20,000 nt of DNA from Theodoxus fluviatilis (GCA_034096865.1 JAWQFJ010016823.1:62501-82500); one strand, 5' to 3'. Counted from the stretch's first letter, positions 1 to 10,799 are shown. The notes: a model not told the origin generated them from the sequence alone. Translations and numbers: made by a program.

Positions 1-2737
1 CCGCGTTTGTGGGTGGTTTGCGCAAAATGACTCGACTGCGCAACCGACTCATTTAGCGATGGAGAGTCACAATTGTTCATTCAGCGTGGCTGAGACTAGT
101 CAATATACTATATCTATGTGTTTAGAATGGTAATTGCTAGGGGCAGTTCTCGCTGAGCTGCTTGAAGAGCCGGTGCAGTTTATGGTTCCAACTGGGATAA
201 AGGTTTATTCTCGACTTCCGCCCATTGTCCTACTCTCAATAGTGGAGAAGTTCAAAGATTAGTTCAAAAGGAAAATGGTGGACAATGTTGATCACAGAGT
301 AAACAGTAGAAAAGCACAACCCTACAAAAGCAATACGGCAAAGCCGACAATGTTTTGACCCCAAACCAGACGACATATTAATGTCGAGCGAAGTTTAACG
401 TGATGTCATCTCATTCTCGATGCGCATTGCATATTCACATCCCAGCTGGCCTCATGATTCGACTCGACATTAAATGTTCCATATCAGACCAGCTGGCTAT
501 GGGACAATATTGGATTTACACTGAAGACTGTGCTACTTGAGAAGTATTTTCCTAGCCGTGACAGATCAGTCTTCTAGAGAAGAGGTAGAACGAAGCTGGC
601 ATGGCAAAACTGAATTTCATTTTTCCAGCTCTTTCTCGAAACTAATGTGTTCTCTGTGATCTTCTAAATAGCGCCAAAACAAGAGGTTTCCTGTGGCGTT
701 TTCACCAAACTTGGAACTTGCGGCAGATACCCATTGTCGTTTCAGGGAATCGAAATGCATTCCGTGCTTCAAGGACATCTGCAAAGCACATAGCTACTTA
801 TGTGAATGAACTAAACTGAGCAACGTTAACGTGCAGGCCACCGGCCCATTTCTTTGGAAAGAAAGTCAAACAAAAATCCAATTATGTACGAGAGGCACGT
901 CAAAAACTGCCATCCACTTTTCGCGAGCGCGACGCGCAAGGGTGAATCGTCTCAGCTTATGAGAACGTTCACGTTCTCCCGGAGCCTGTGACGGCTGCTG
1001 TTGCATCTGTGGCGTACTGCTCGTAGGTATCTGTTTTGTTTACGCTAGCCGCATCCCTTCTACGCTAGTAAACAGCTGATCTTAGGCGAAGAGTAGGTCG
1101 GGTGTTTCTGGGTGCTTTTGCTAGAGACGACGGGCAGACGGGCTTTCTTGTAGAAAGTATCACGATCACATGGGAAATCGGCAGAAGTCGACTGTAGAGG
1201 TGACACTTGGTCTGTCAAAGTGCTGAAAACTCAAGCATCGGCAGTTCCGCTCCTCATTGCACTCACTAGTTCTTGCAAAGCACGAGACATGTTCTGAGAA
1301 ATTTCGCTCGCTGACCTTAGAATATTTTCTAATGTTGCTTCATTGCTAGGAGATGGAACCTTATCTCGGAGGAGTGGTGTTCATGTGAGAGATGGATCCT
1401 CGTTGGAGAATGAAGCTGCATCTATGTTAAGGTGGTTATCAGATTTCGAGGGGTCAGGTGTCACGAGTCACGCGGTGGCGTACTCCATGTGCATTTGGAA
1501 GAGAACATTTGGAGCAGCGTCATGGGCGGAAACAGTTCCTTTCGCGACATAATTTTCAATGGATTTGCCAGGGGAAAAGCATCGCAGTGACCCTGCTTAC
1601 CCTTCTGACGATATTATCCCGCTAGTTATTAATTTTGTAATATCTGTGTTGGTGTCTTCCTCTTCTAAAATATAAGCATGTCATCCGTGAACAAGCTGAC
1701 TGCCTCACTGTCTGAACCCCAATATGACAACAACACTTCCTGGTTCACTGTCCGCTTTCCAAATGGTAGATGCCTTTGTTGCCAGCAGGGATTTCAATAG
1801 CGTCTCCAGGACATCTGGAAGTCTGGCGACTGGCATGGTGCTAACCATTTTAACTCTGATTTTTGCTTTCAGGTTGCCTGCCCAGCAAATAATGGCTGCC
1901 CAGTTTTCCCTGGATACCTCAATGGCCAATCAACGCCACGGTAGCTATGACGTACACACAGTCTGCGTGTTCAACTACTCAATGACTCTACCATCCACTC
2001 GAAAACCTGGTTTCGGGGCATTTGAGGCTTACTTCAGAGGCTCAATGAGAGGAATGGCCCTGAGTATATGAAAAACCTAGAGAAACATCGGCACTACAAC
2101 AGGTCTTTTAGAATGATAATAAGCATTGCCAGACGAGCAAATCTGCCTATTGTATGCAATGCAGAATAACTACAAGCCCTGGCTATGAAATGAAGTTGCT
2201 AAAACAGATGCCAACCACAGCTACATACCGCGCGCCTACCACTTTTGCTTCATGGCTGTGGACATGAGTGATAACTCAGGGACGGTTTCGTAATTTTTAT
2301 CTATCTGGTTTGACAATCTCACGTCTTGAGGCACTAGCTTCATGTCTATCTTCATGTCGAAAAGTGTCACTTTATTGGCTCTTTCCCAACAGCTGTCCGA
2401 TCCTCCCATCAAGCTTCCTAGTGAAGCTCCAATTACGCCTGTCATCCCTGTCTATGAAGTCAAGCCATGCGGAGGAATCTGGCAGCAGGGCAGAACACGC
2501 CATCGATTGGAAAGTCAATCCAACCTTCCTCTTGCCCTGGCCAATTCTCGCCCCTGTCTCCCCTGGGTGTCTTCAACTCGAAACCCTGTAGAGAGAAGCT
2601 TCAAGGCTAGAGGAGGAACTCTCATTCGCTGCGTTTCGCCTGTAGCGTCAAGTCATATACGTATCTTGTCGCCTTCTGTGTCTCTGCAGGGGTGGCGGTG
2701 TAAACTTGACTCATGACCGTACAGCTTCAGCTGACAG

Positions 2738-2738
<1 letters not shown>
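1..2738. other. Unique-looking sequence, no supported gene
   Basis: Open frames here are all under 130 codons, overlap one another on both strands, and show no domain or motif I recognise. I see no tRNA, no array and no long inverted repeat. The one local structure I can point to is the palindrome at 961-978. The longest candidate frame, 2342-2716 (+), runs to the edge of the CT array and has no family features. Introns or distal regulatory DNA would look the same, so absence of a gene is not proven. Confidence 0.6.
961..978. repeat. Perfect 8+2+8 palindrome
   Basis: GAGAACGT and ACGTTCTC are exact reverse complements separated by TC. The site also reads as overlapping GAA/TTC blocks, loosely like a heat-shock element or a steroid-receptor half-site pair, but the spacing fits neither consensus exactly. 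It lies in a locally CpG-containing stretch (about 920-1000). A regulatory role is not shown. Confidence 0.5.
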
Positions 2739-2791
<53 letters not shown>

Positions 2792-2822
2792 CTCTCTCTC
2801 TCTCGTTCTCTCTCTCTCTCTC

Positions 2823-2860
2823 AAAATGGGCCGTGGCCTAACGAAATAAAGTGTTTGTTC
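2823..2860 (+). repeat. 38-bp unit, copy 1, with AATAAA
   Basis: Begins AAAATGGGCCGTGGCC and ends TGTTTGTTC, followed directly by CT repeats. It contains the short palindrome GGCC-GT-GGCC and an AATAAA hexamer (near 2846-2851). It is identical over all 38 bp to 2971-3008. It may be the 3' end of a short interspersed element whose tail became the CT array; that is inference. Confidence 0.85.
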
Positions 2861-2970
2861 TCTCTCTCTCTCTCTATCTCACTCTCTCTCTCTCGTTCTC
2901 TCTCTCTCTCTCTCTCTCTCTCGTTCTCTCTCTCTTTCTCTCTCTCTCTGTCTCTCTCTCTCTCTCTCTC

Positions 2971-3005
2971 AAAATGGGCCGTGGCCTAACGAAATAAAGT
3001 GTTTG

Positions 3006-3008
<3 letters not shown>
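2971..3008 (+). repeat. 38-bp unit, copy 2, with AATAAA
   Basis: Exact repeat of 2823-2860, offset 148 bp. Here the copy is followed by GTTCTCTC and then a pure CT run, so the junction differs by two bases from copy 1. Full identity implies a recent duplication. Confidence 0.85.
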
Positions 3009-3060
<52 letters not shown>

Positions 3061-3061
<1 letters not shown>

Positions 3062-3439
3062 AAGAACCCCAAAACCAAAATATAGAAAACTAGCTGAAAG
3101 AGAAAGCGCCTCCGTACGCTTGAATTATTTGATGAAGCATAATCTCATTTGCGATCAGTGCAATCATTTGCAGCAGGTCCTGATGGAAAATGGCTGCTAA
3201 TTCGATACTTGCCATCAAGCGGAAAACAGCAGGATAAGTGAAACGTGCGTAATCAACAGAGAGAGGCGTGTGATTTTGGATCGTTGGAGATTTGACGGTT
3301 GGACAGAGGGCAAAACATCAAAAGCATCTGTTGACACGGCGGATTGAGGGTTTCAATTTTCACATTTTCTCGCTTCATAGGTGTCTTTCATCCCTGCGTT
3401 CAATCACAGCGTCTGAAATAGTGCCACTATTCTCGCCGT

Positions 3440-3441
<2 letters not shown>
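3061..3441. other. Spacer between CT and TG arrays
   Basis: Non-repetitive sequence with no supported gene. Short frames at 3003-3200 and 3292-3549 are partly made of flanking microsatellite and show no motif. Confidence 0.6.
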
Positions 3442-3494
<53 letters not shown>

Positions 3495-3504
3495 TGTGTG
3501 TGTG
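3442..3504 (+). repeat. (TG)n microsatellite
   Basis: About 31 TG dinucleotides with a single TTTG interruption near 3491. Alternating purine-pyrimidine DNA of this length can adopt Z-form in other systems. The sequence to 3799 is AT-rich with nothing recognisable. Confidence 0.95.
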
Positions 3505-3799
3505 CCCATGTGTGTCAACGCTCGCTTTTCAAAAAGCCACCAATTTTGATGGGATAAGTGAACAGATCATGGTGATTTTGATGTGGCATTCCAATCCACG
3601 CTAATTCTTTTAACAATTATCTCATTTTCGTTGTCGTTCTGTTTACCACCTTAATCTAAATTATCGTTGTTGCTGATTAAACTATTGTATGTAATTATTG
3701 TGACAGTTTTGTTTTGCTTGTTAGTGTGTATCAGAGATATATGTGTAATTATTATCGTTTTATGATTTATCGGTGTACGTTATAGTGATCCAAACGACA

Positions 3800-3912
<113 letters not shown>

Positions 3913-4032
3913 TCTCCGTCACGGATGTGAGCGCTGTGCCTTGAAACAAAGGTAGAGAAATCATACACGTACATTAGTTTAGCAACGGCAATAGTAAAAC
4001 ATCGACATACTGAAGCTCCTCTAATTATGCTG

Positions 4033-4266
4033 GGCCCGTATTCACAACGGCGATTTATCGGCGATTTATTTTAACTCCAATTTATCTCTAAACTCAGACG
4101 ATTCCAACTGCCTGTTCCGCTCTCCCTTGGCTGGAAACCAGTATATATAGCAAAGCGCAACATAGGATCCTCTGACGAGCGTACCTTATCTAACCGATCA
4201 AGATAACGTGGGGCTAGGGAATAAATCGAGTGTTAAAAAGATAAATCGCCGTTGCGAATACGGGCC
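4033..4266. mobile_element. MITE, 234 bp, 27-bp TIRs, CTG duplication
   Basis: The left end (4033-4059) starts GGCCCGTATTC and the right end (4240-4266) is its inverse, with one mismatch in 27 bp (A versus G at arm position 12). CTG occurs immediately outside both ends (4030-4032 and 4267-4269), giving a 3-bp target-site duplication. The interior is about 180 bp with no coding capacity, a TATATATA patch near 4142, and further GATTTAT/ATAAATC repeats next to both arms. A short non-coding element with TIRs and a 3-bp duplication suits a non-autonomous derivative of a cut-and-paste DNA transposon. PIF/Harbinger elements make 3-bp duplications, though usually TWA, so the superfamily is open. The flanking GGGCCC is partly palindromic, so the exact boundary could shift by one base. 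Confidence 0.85.
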
Positions 4267-4269
4267 CTG

Positions 4270-5950
4270 GAACACAGAGAGTCGCAACTCCCTGTACTGA
4301 GCTGTTCTCCCTCTTCGTTGCACCCTTTCCGCACCACCATCCTCTACGTCCTCTTCTTTCTGATAGCCTGACATCTGTGTGGTTCCAGAAGGCTTTACTT
4401 TGCATGTAGATACTCGGAGGAGCACACTTCTTGGTCAAATTTCATTTGAACGACAAGAAGTGTTCCGGACCATATTCTCAGACAGGGCACTTGGGCATCC
4501 AGGGCGGGCCAACATTGAAGTGAGGAAGTGGCTCTCCAGATGCTCCACTCGCAGCGGGCCAAGCAAGCACCTCCCTGATTCCCCTCAAGGACATGCCAGA
4601 CGTAAAATGCAATCAGCAGCGGCACGAAACACCACCGTGGGAGTCTGTCTGCAGTGTTGCGTTCACGAACTCTGGAAAAATGGCAGTGATGTCATGGCCG
4701 TCTATTGCAGCTATAACCTAATGGCAATTTAGCGGCGCTTGTCTCCGGGCAATTCTGTTACCTGTTCACTGCATGTCAAGCATTCCTCTGCTAAGCAGGT
4801 TTTCGAAATTGGAGTCTAAGGTCATATCATCTTCTCTCTTTTTGGGATGGGTGGGTGTTGAACTTTCGACTTGTTAGGGGACTCTCTTTACGCTTCTTCT
4901 GTCTCTATGGCGGGGAACTTGTTCAGTTCGTGCTCACCATTATTTTATTTTTATTTTTTCTCACCAGATTAGTATTTTTCTAAACGTGGTTTGATGCTCG
5001 ACAGTACATTTCTAGGAGAAAATATCTATTGGTGCTGAGCTTGGTCACTTTTGCTGAACCTTGTTTACTTTGTGTAACGTACTGTTAAGTCATGTCTAAT
5101 TTGCTTTGTCTAAATGAAACTGTATTCGTTCATTCGTCTGTGCATGGAAATATAATATATTCTTCGAAATCAAAATGCCTGTGAAGGCATGCGTGGCCTT
5201 TTTAGATCTAGATACAAATAATCTGCACAAAGGATGATAGTCACTGTTAAACAAACTAGTCCTTTTTTGCCCACTTCAAGTCCTATTGACAGTAAATCCC
5301 GACACCAAGGACGCGTGCATGTTGCCTTGGGTGGAGAGTGCTTCATTCTACACCAAGCTGGCGAATTTCTCCTCTTCCCCCAAGGACGGCAAAGTCGTAA
5401 ATGATATTCTACATTACCTTGGGGATGAAGAACAGACGCAGGTCAGGTATGACTGAAAACTTTCCAGAGTGGCCGTGTAGGCGCAAACAGCAGTGTCCTG
5501 GACTGGCAGCAAGGCTGACACTAATTAACTGATTAGTGAGTTGGTGTCAAGGAGCTGAGCACACCCTGCATAGGAAGAGGTTGCTCTCGCTAGAGGCTGA
5601 GGTGTACAGGACGCTAGGTTGACGGCTAGTCCCCTGCTGGAAGTGTTTGCACCCGGAGGTGAGACAGTTTCTTTGACCAGGGTGAATACAAAGTGCAATG
5701 TTACCCCTGCTTTTTACTGCCCCACTGCAGAGTCGTTAGGAGCTTCGTCAGCCTTTTTCAAGGAGGAGAAGAGGAGAAAAGAATATTAGAAAAAAGAAGA
5801 GAGGTTAAGAAAGAAGACGAAGAAAAGCAAACGAGGGCAGAGACACAATCAAGGAGGCTGGATACTTTTTTGGGGTCTCTACTCTCTTTCTGGAGTAAAG
5901 AGGAAGTCCAGTAGCGTCTATGAGGTTTTAAAGAAATTGCTTTAAAGCAC
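4270..5950. other. No supported gene
   Basis: Mixed-composition sequence. Frames at 4379-4732 (+) and 5693-5914 (+) have no recognisable domain; the latter is a purine-rich Lys/Glu stretch. A short inverted repeat CACCAAGG...CCTTGGGTG lies near 5303-5335. AT-rich around 4940-5180. Confidence 0.6.
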
Positions 5951-6054
5951 TGCAGTAGGTGCAAAACCTACCAAATGCAAAGAATAATACGTTAATGTTG
6001 TGTGTTGTCTCTCAATATATTGAACATTTGTCATTAAAAGTAATAGTGCCATCC

Positions 6055-6101
6055 ATGCAGAAATACCATAATATATGCAGAAATACCATGCAGAAATACC
6101 A
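6055..6101 (+). repeat. Three ATGCAGAAATACCA units at LINE 5' junction
   Basis: A 14-bp unit is present at 6055-6068, 6075-6088 and 6088-6101. The last two are adjacent and share a base; the first is separated by TAATAT. The third copy merges into the LINE fragment, so the array marks the 5' truncation point. It may be micro-duplication made during target-primed insertion or pre-existing target sequence. Confidence 0.8.
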
Positions 6102-6456
6102 GAAGAGGTACAAGGACACCCTAAAAGCCTCTCTGAAGAACTGCAGCATAGATCCTGACAACTTGGAGAGTGTTGCTTCCGACCGCTCTGCCTGGCGCAG
6201 TAGAGTCCATGCTGGTGCAGAGGCTTTTGAACAGAGAAGATCGAGTGATGCTGCTGTGAAGCGAGCCACCAGGAAGTCCAGAGCCAGCAGCTCGTCTTCC
6301 CCTGATCAGCCACCTGCACTTCCCTGTCCACACTGCAACAGACTCTTTCGGGCCCGTATTGGTATCACCAGCCATCTGAGGACCCACAAGCAGATGAAAT
6401 GATGACATCTATGGTCCTCATCGATCCCGATGGACGAACATCATCATCATCACCAT
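6099..6456 (+). mobile_element. 5'-truncated LINE (non-LTR retrotransposon) 3' end
   Basis: This is the last ~360 bp of a non-LTR retrotransposon. It includes the C-terminal ~100 codons of the reverse-transcriptase polyprotein (6100-6402), a short 3' UTR, and a CAT-type tail (6439-6456). The UTR contains a hairpin with stem CATCG (6419-6423) / CGATG (6428-6432) and loop ATCC. Endonuclease and reverse-transcriptase domains are absent, so the copy is dead on arrival, as is usual for target-primed reverse transcription. Recognition rests on the protein tail (KRYKDTLKASLK, then DRSAWRS, then a C2H2 finger), a pattern I know from invertebrate LINE open reading frames; I cannot place it in a clade. 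ACCATAAT appears at 6064-6071 and again just after the tail (6452-6459), which could be a target-site duplication if the intervening bases are insertion-associated. Confidence 0.8.
6100..6402 (+). pseudogene. LINE reverse transcriptase C-terminal fragment, C2H2 finger
   Basis: Open frame ending in TGA at 6400-6402. An upstream ATG at 5959 is in frame, but codons 1-47 are flanking sequence, so no true start is present. From residue 48 of that frame comes a basic KRYKDTLKASLK segment, then DRSAWRSRVHAGAEAFEQRR, a Ser-rich linker (about residues 109-116), and a classical zinc finger of pattern C-x2-C-x12-H-x3-H. The finger cysteines are residues 123 and 126 and the histidines 139 and 143. The protein ends four residues after the last histidine. 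In full-length LINEs this tail follows the reverse transcriptase and is thought to help bind nucleic acid. The surviving frame has no stop or frameshift, so the insertion may be fairly young. Confidence 0.78.
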
Positions 6457-7245
<789 letters not shown>

Positions 7246-8390
7246 TGCACTGTCTAACCACATTAAGGAAATAACTTGTGACGTATTGAGAAAAAAGTAC
7301 ATGCCAATGACCTCTAAGGCTGTCATCAATGGACGAGATCTTTAGAGCGCTATAAAGGCCAGAAACTGTTATAAACATGGCTCCATGAGCCATGATATCC
7401 AGTGGAAAAGTCTAGACTCTGGTTTTGATATCGGTCGGAAGTCTCAGCTTGAGCGCTGGTTTCCGCATTCTCAAGCCTATATTTTGCTGTTACCATTTTG
7501 TTTTCAATACGACTTATGCATCTGCAACTGAAACCATTGGATGTGGAATGACGTGTATTTTCCCCCATGGGTTCGCTATTGATGTTAAACTGTTTTTTTG
7601 GAAGGAAACTGTATCCTGGTTCATCGACAACAACTAAAAACAACTGTTCGAGTTTTGCAATAAACTACTTCTTAGTAAAGTGCAAGTTGATTAACACAGA
7701 AGAGAAATAATGCCAGTTACAGGGATATGACAATATCATACATTATCCAGAAAGAAGAACATAATAAAAGCTGCAGCCAATATCACGTCCAGAACATCAA
7801 AAAGGCACGAACGCCAACAGACATGGTTTGCATCATTGCAAAAAACGTTATCGACTCACAAAATTAGCAACATTTCATCCGCCAAATGATGCTCATATCT
7901 CTTCAACATGCAGAGCTCAGTTAGAAGCTGTAGACCTTCTTAAAAACTCTCGAGCACGCACTGTTCTTAGCAAGAAAGGAAAAGATATAGGTTGTCTCTT
8001 TTATCTGATGAGGTCTTGTCAGCTATCCGTCGTTTAGGGAGATAATGGATACAAAGGGTATGCACAATTAGTGCATTTTATCGGCACAGACTTTGTCGTT
8101 ATGGTGAAACATTTGATGACTGAGGCAGTTTTGTGTTACCAATCTTCCACAAACTGTTCATTTACATTTAGAAAAATGGAACATTTTATTTTACCTAGGA
8201 ACGAAAAGCTTTCGTGATGACTAGAAATATGTATATGCTTAAACTATTTCCTTCATTTAGACGTAATGTGATGTCTTGAGATGATGGGCATGGTTTTTTG
8301 TTTTTCTACTATGATGATACTGCGGTATAAGTTGTATTTGATAATTTATATAAAAACTGTTGTTGCTGAACCTCCAGGTATATTTATTTA
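7246..8390. other. No supported gene
   Basis: AT-rich sequence. Overlapping frames at 7350-7643 (-) and 7425-7637 (+) have no motif. AATAAA at 7659-7664 follows the plus frame closely, but no coding signal supports it. A perfect inverted repeat CATGGCT-ccatg-AGCCATG occupies 7376-7394, just after a TATAAA at about 7351. Confidence 0.55.
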
Positions 8391-8395
8391 AAAAA

Positions 8396-8510
8396 TCGGG
8401 TTCGAAGCCGCAATCTCTCGAGAAAAGAGGGGGGAAAAACACACAAAAAGAACCACAAAAAACCAGGTCGGGTTCGAACCCACAACCTCTTGAAAAAAAA
8501 AGAGAAAAAA
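8396..8510 (-). repeat. Two T-arm-like units, 72-bp spacing
   Basis: TCGGGTTCGAAGCCGCAATC starts at 8396 and TCGGGTTCGAACCCACAACC at 8468, each followed by CTCT, GA and an A-rich stretch. On the minus strand each reads like a tRNA T-arm with the TTCGAAC loop and a box B-like core. The repeat-plus-A-rich-tail organisation suggests fragments of tRNA-derived SINEs or a small tandem duplication of one. Confidence 0.55.
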
Positions 8511-8514
8511 GAAG

Positions 8515-8588
8515 TTTCAGCGCAGAATCGAACCTGGTCACGCATGACCAAGAGTTCAACGCTCTACCAACTGTTCCATTGGAGAACT
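8515..8588 (-). pseudogene. Degenerate tRNA-like sequence (SINE head or tRNA pseudogene)
   Basis: On the minus strand this contains TGGAACAGTTGGTAGAGC, resembling the tRNA D-arm and pol III box A, and 28 bases later GGTTCGATTC, matching box B in 10 positions. The spacing between boxes is tRNA-like. An anticodon-loop-like CTCTTGG in between recalls tRNA-Lys(CTT). The anticodon, T and acceptor stems pair poorly, so it is not a functional tRNA. It is either a pseudogene or the head of a tRNA-derived SINE, in the same orientation as the T-arm-like units beside it. Confidence 0.55.
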
Positions 8589-9056
8589 ATATGACTGAGT
8601 GTTTGTAAAGTATTTATAACGTTCTTTTCCGTAAACCTCCTAGGTTGCTATTTTGCACTGTAAATTGTAGAAAAATGGATGATAGTTCATGAAATTTGAG
8701 TGGTCTTGTACATTTTAGGATACTCAAGTTGGAGCAGCCACGCGGGTGGACAATTTTGACTTTAAAACGGTATTTTAAAAGCAAAGGCAATTTTTTCTGG
8801 GAGGATCAGGCTGCCAAATTCTCGCACTTTTGCCCAGCACAAAATATTGTACAATCCTGGCGTGGTTTATGTCCGGCAACTGGTTTTTGTTGACAGACCA
8901 CGAACTGTTTGGTATTTCATACGGATCTAACCCACCAACGTCAATAATCTTCTCGTATTACCGCTTTTTTGCGTCTGCTGGTAGACGTTCAACATAAGAA
9001 GCAATTGTTTTGTGGAAAGTAGGAAAAGATTACTCTGTTTGACTCGATCTGGATTT
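8589..9056. other. No supported gene
   Basis: Unremarkable AT-rich sequence; short overlapping frames without motifs. Confidence 0.6.
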
Positions 9057-9251
9057 GGCCATTCCGTCAACTGATTTTGAGGGGGGGTTTCGAGTTTACG
9101 GCCTAAATAAATCACTTTCTTTTCAAACCTTGATGCTGAAAATTTGATACATTCAATCGGACATAACTTCCAGTAAGTGTGCAAAATGTCAAGGGAATCC
9201 GTCCAGTAGTTTTTGAGATATCAGCCGTTATGTCGGGACTGAGACACAGAC
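9057..9251 (+). repeat. Dispersed-type repeat, copy 1
   Basis: Starts GGCCATTCCGTCAACTGA and runs through GTCCAGTAGTTTTTGAGATA and CAGCCGTTATGTCGGGACTG, ending in a short GAGACACAGACATACA. It aligns along nearly its whole length with 9302-9510, with scattered substitutions and small indels. Both copies are in the same orientation. Confidence 0.8.
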
Positions 9252-9301
9252 ATACATATAAAAATACGTCACGTTATTGATGAGTCACACAGTTTGCATT
9301 T

Positions 9302-9510
9302 CGCCATTCCATCAATCGACTATTTAGGGAGGTGCTTTTGAGTTTACGACCTTACAAAACCACTTTCTTTTCAAGCCTCGATGCTGAAAATTGGATACAT
9401 TCAATTGGACCTAACTTCCAGTAGTGTGCAAAATGTCAAGGAAATCCGTCCAGTAGTTTTTGAGATATCAGCCGTTAAGTCGGGACAGACAGACACACAG
9501 ACAGACAGAT
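9302..9510 (+). repeat. Dispersed-type repeat, copy 2, GACA tail
   Basis: Second copy, offset 245-247 bp from copy 1, ending GTCGGGACAGACAGACACAC and further GACA units. The 3' part (AATCCGTCCAGTAGTTTTTG and following) is better conserved between copies than the 5' part. Similar sequence leading into GACA runs is common in invertebrate genomes as the 3' end of interspersed repeats; that link is from memory of the pattern, not a search. A 7+1+7 hairpin (CTGTAGG-A-CCTACAG) lies just after, at 9516-9530. Confidence 0.8.
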
Positions 9511-9530
9511 AAAGTCTGTAGGACCTACAG

Positions 9531-10799
9531 TATACCTGGAGGGATAACAGAGAATGTATGCAGTTCGTTTACAATGCAAACAAATAGATAAAAGCGGCTC
9601 CCATGTTATCAGAAAAAGGTAGGCATGGACTACATGTTTATCGTCACAAACGGGGGAATGAATGTTCGAGAATAATAAATTGCTCATCCCACTGCCATTT
9701 TATGAAATGGTGACGTATATGCCAAAACACAGCTGCACAAGCAGCAACCAGACTGAGTCGACAATTATTTCAAAATTTTAAAAGGCTGACGTCAACTCGA
9801 CAAGCTGTTTGCTCAAAATGGCTTTACTAATGTTGATATTTGTGAAATAAAAAAGCATGTTCTCTAAGAGTGAGCAAACTTGTCCATTTTACTGTTGCAT
9901 TTTCACTACAAACAACATCGACCGATTGCAGTCAAATTCCCATGGAGCCGACTGGAGAAAATTTACACGGATGTACGTCTGGTGTGAAGATGCCGACAGT
10001 TGCTCTGAGGAAGCTCTTCCAAAATGCTTATTAAATTTCCAGGCACAATGTGGCGACTCCCAGGACGTCTAGTGTCGGTGTTACTGCTCTAGGGGATGCA
10101 CACTCTCGCTTTTCGCCCGCAAATGGCTTGGCTAACATAGAGACGATTACCCAGGAGTTGAATTTGCAGTAATGACTTTCACGACTAGGAAGTCTGAGAC
10201 GGGACAATATGGCTCGTTAAGGCGCCTTCCTTACAAACGATGTCTAGGAATTCTCTCTCTGTAGAGTTCATCTTTTATTCTCGGCTCTGGTGATTGGAGG
10301 CAATACTAGCAGGCTTTGGAGATGCTGAAGAGCAGAAAGTTAATGTTATTAGCTGGTGTTTATTGATGAGGGTTTAGCCTGTGCATGATGCCGTTTTCTT
10401 ATAATGCGCAGGGCTTATGTTACCTGTTCATAGACTTTGCCAACAGGGTTGAACATTATGCGCTATATAAATGTTGATGTGATTATGTTACACACTTTTC
10501 AAACTACCGTGTTTTTAGTCTTGAGTCCTTCCACTTTCTCGGGACTCTATTTCGTTTATGTTGAGCCGATCTCTGAAACTTCATATGATATCTTTTGTAC
10601 TCAAGCGTATGGGGTAAACGTACAACCACTGTTTTACGGGATGGATAAAGTAAAATTCAAAAAAGGACTAACTTTTTTTTCTCCTATTCTTGCCGCGTTT
10701 AAAGAGACGAAGATACGGTGTTTTGCACTCATTGGTTTCCTTGTATCTAGGCGTGTCAGCGTATATGACGCACACCAACAATAGCAATTACAACAAAAA
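9531..10799. other. No supported gene
   Basis: Mixed sequence. The frame at 10437-10784 (+), 115 codons, is hydrophobic in part but has no family signature and overlaps a minus-strand frame. Nothing else recognised. Confidence 0.55.

Larger units (their letters stand above)
2739..3060 (+). repeat. (CT)n microsatellite array with inserts
   Basis: Three blocks of CT repeats, 2739-2822, 2861-2970 and 3009-3060, occasionally interrupted by GTTCT, GTCT or ATCTCA. They are separated by two copies of the same 38-bp unit. The block-insert-block-insert-block order suggests a tandem duplication of insert plus CT rather than independent insertions. Frames of repeated Ser-Leu across it are low-complexity artefacts. 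Confidence 0.95.

Noticed and set aside
1724..2716. Plus-strand frames at 1724-2071, 2268-2591 and 2342-2716
   Set aside because: No domain, overlapping frames, no consistent splice or polyadenylation signals.
5758..5964. Lys/Glu-rich region considered as a coiled-coil exon
   Set aside because: Composition follows from a purine-rich patch of about 80 bp; frame too short to judge.
7425..7664. Plus frame of 70 codons followed by AATAAA
   Set aside because: AATAAA is frequent in AT-rich DNA and the frame overlaps a longer minus-strand frame; no protein motif.
10437..10784. 115-codon plus frame
   Set aside because: No recognisable family, no conserved motif, composition as expected for AT-rich non-coding DNA.
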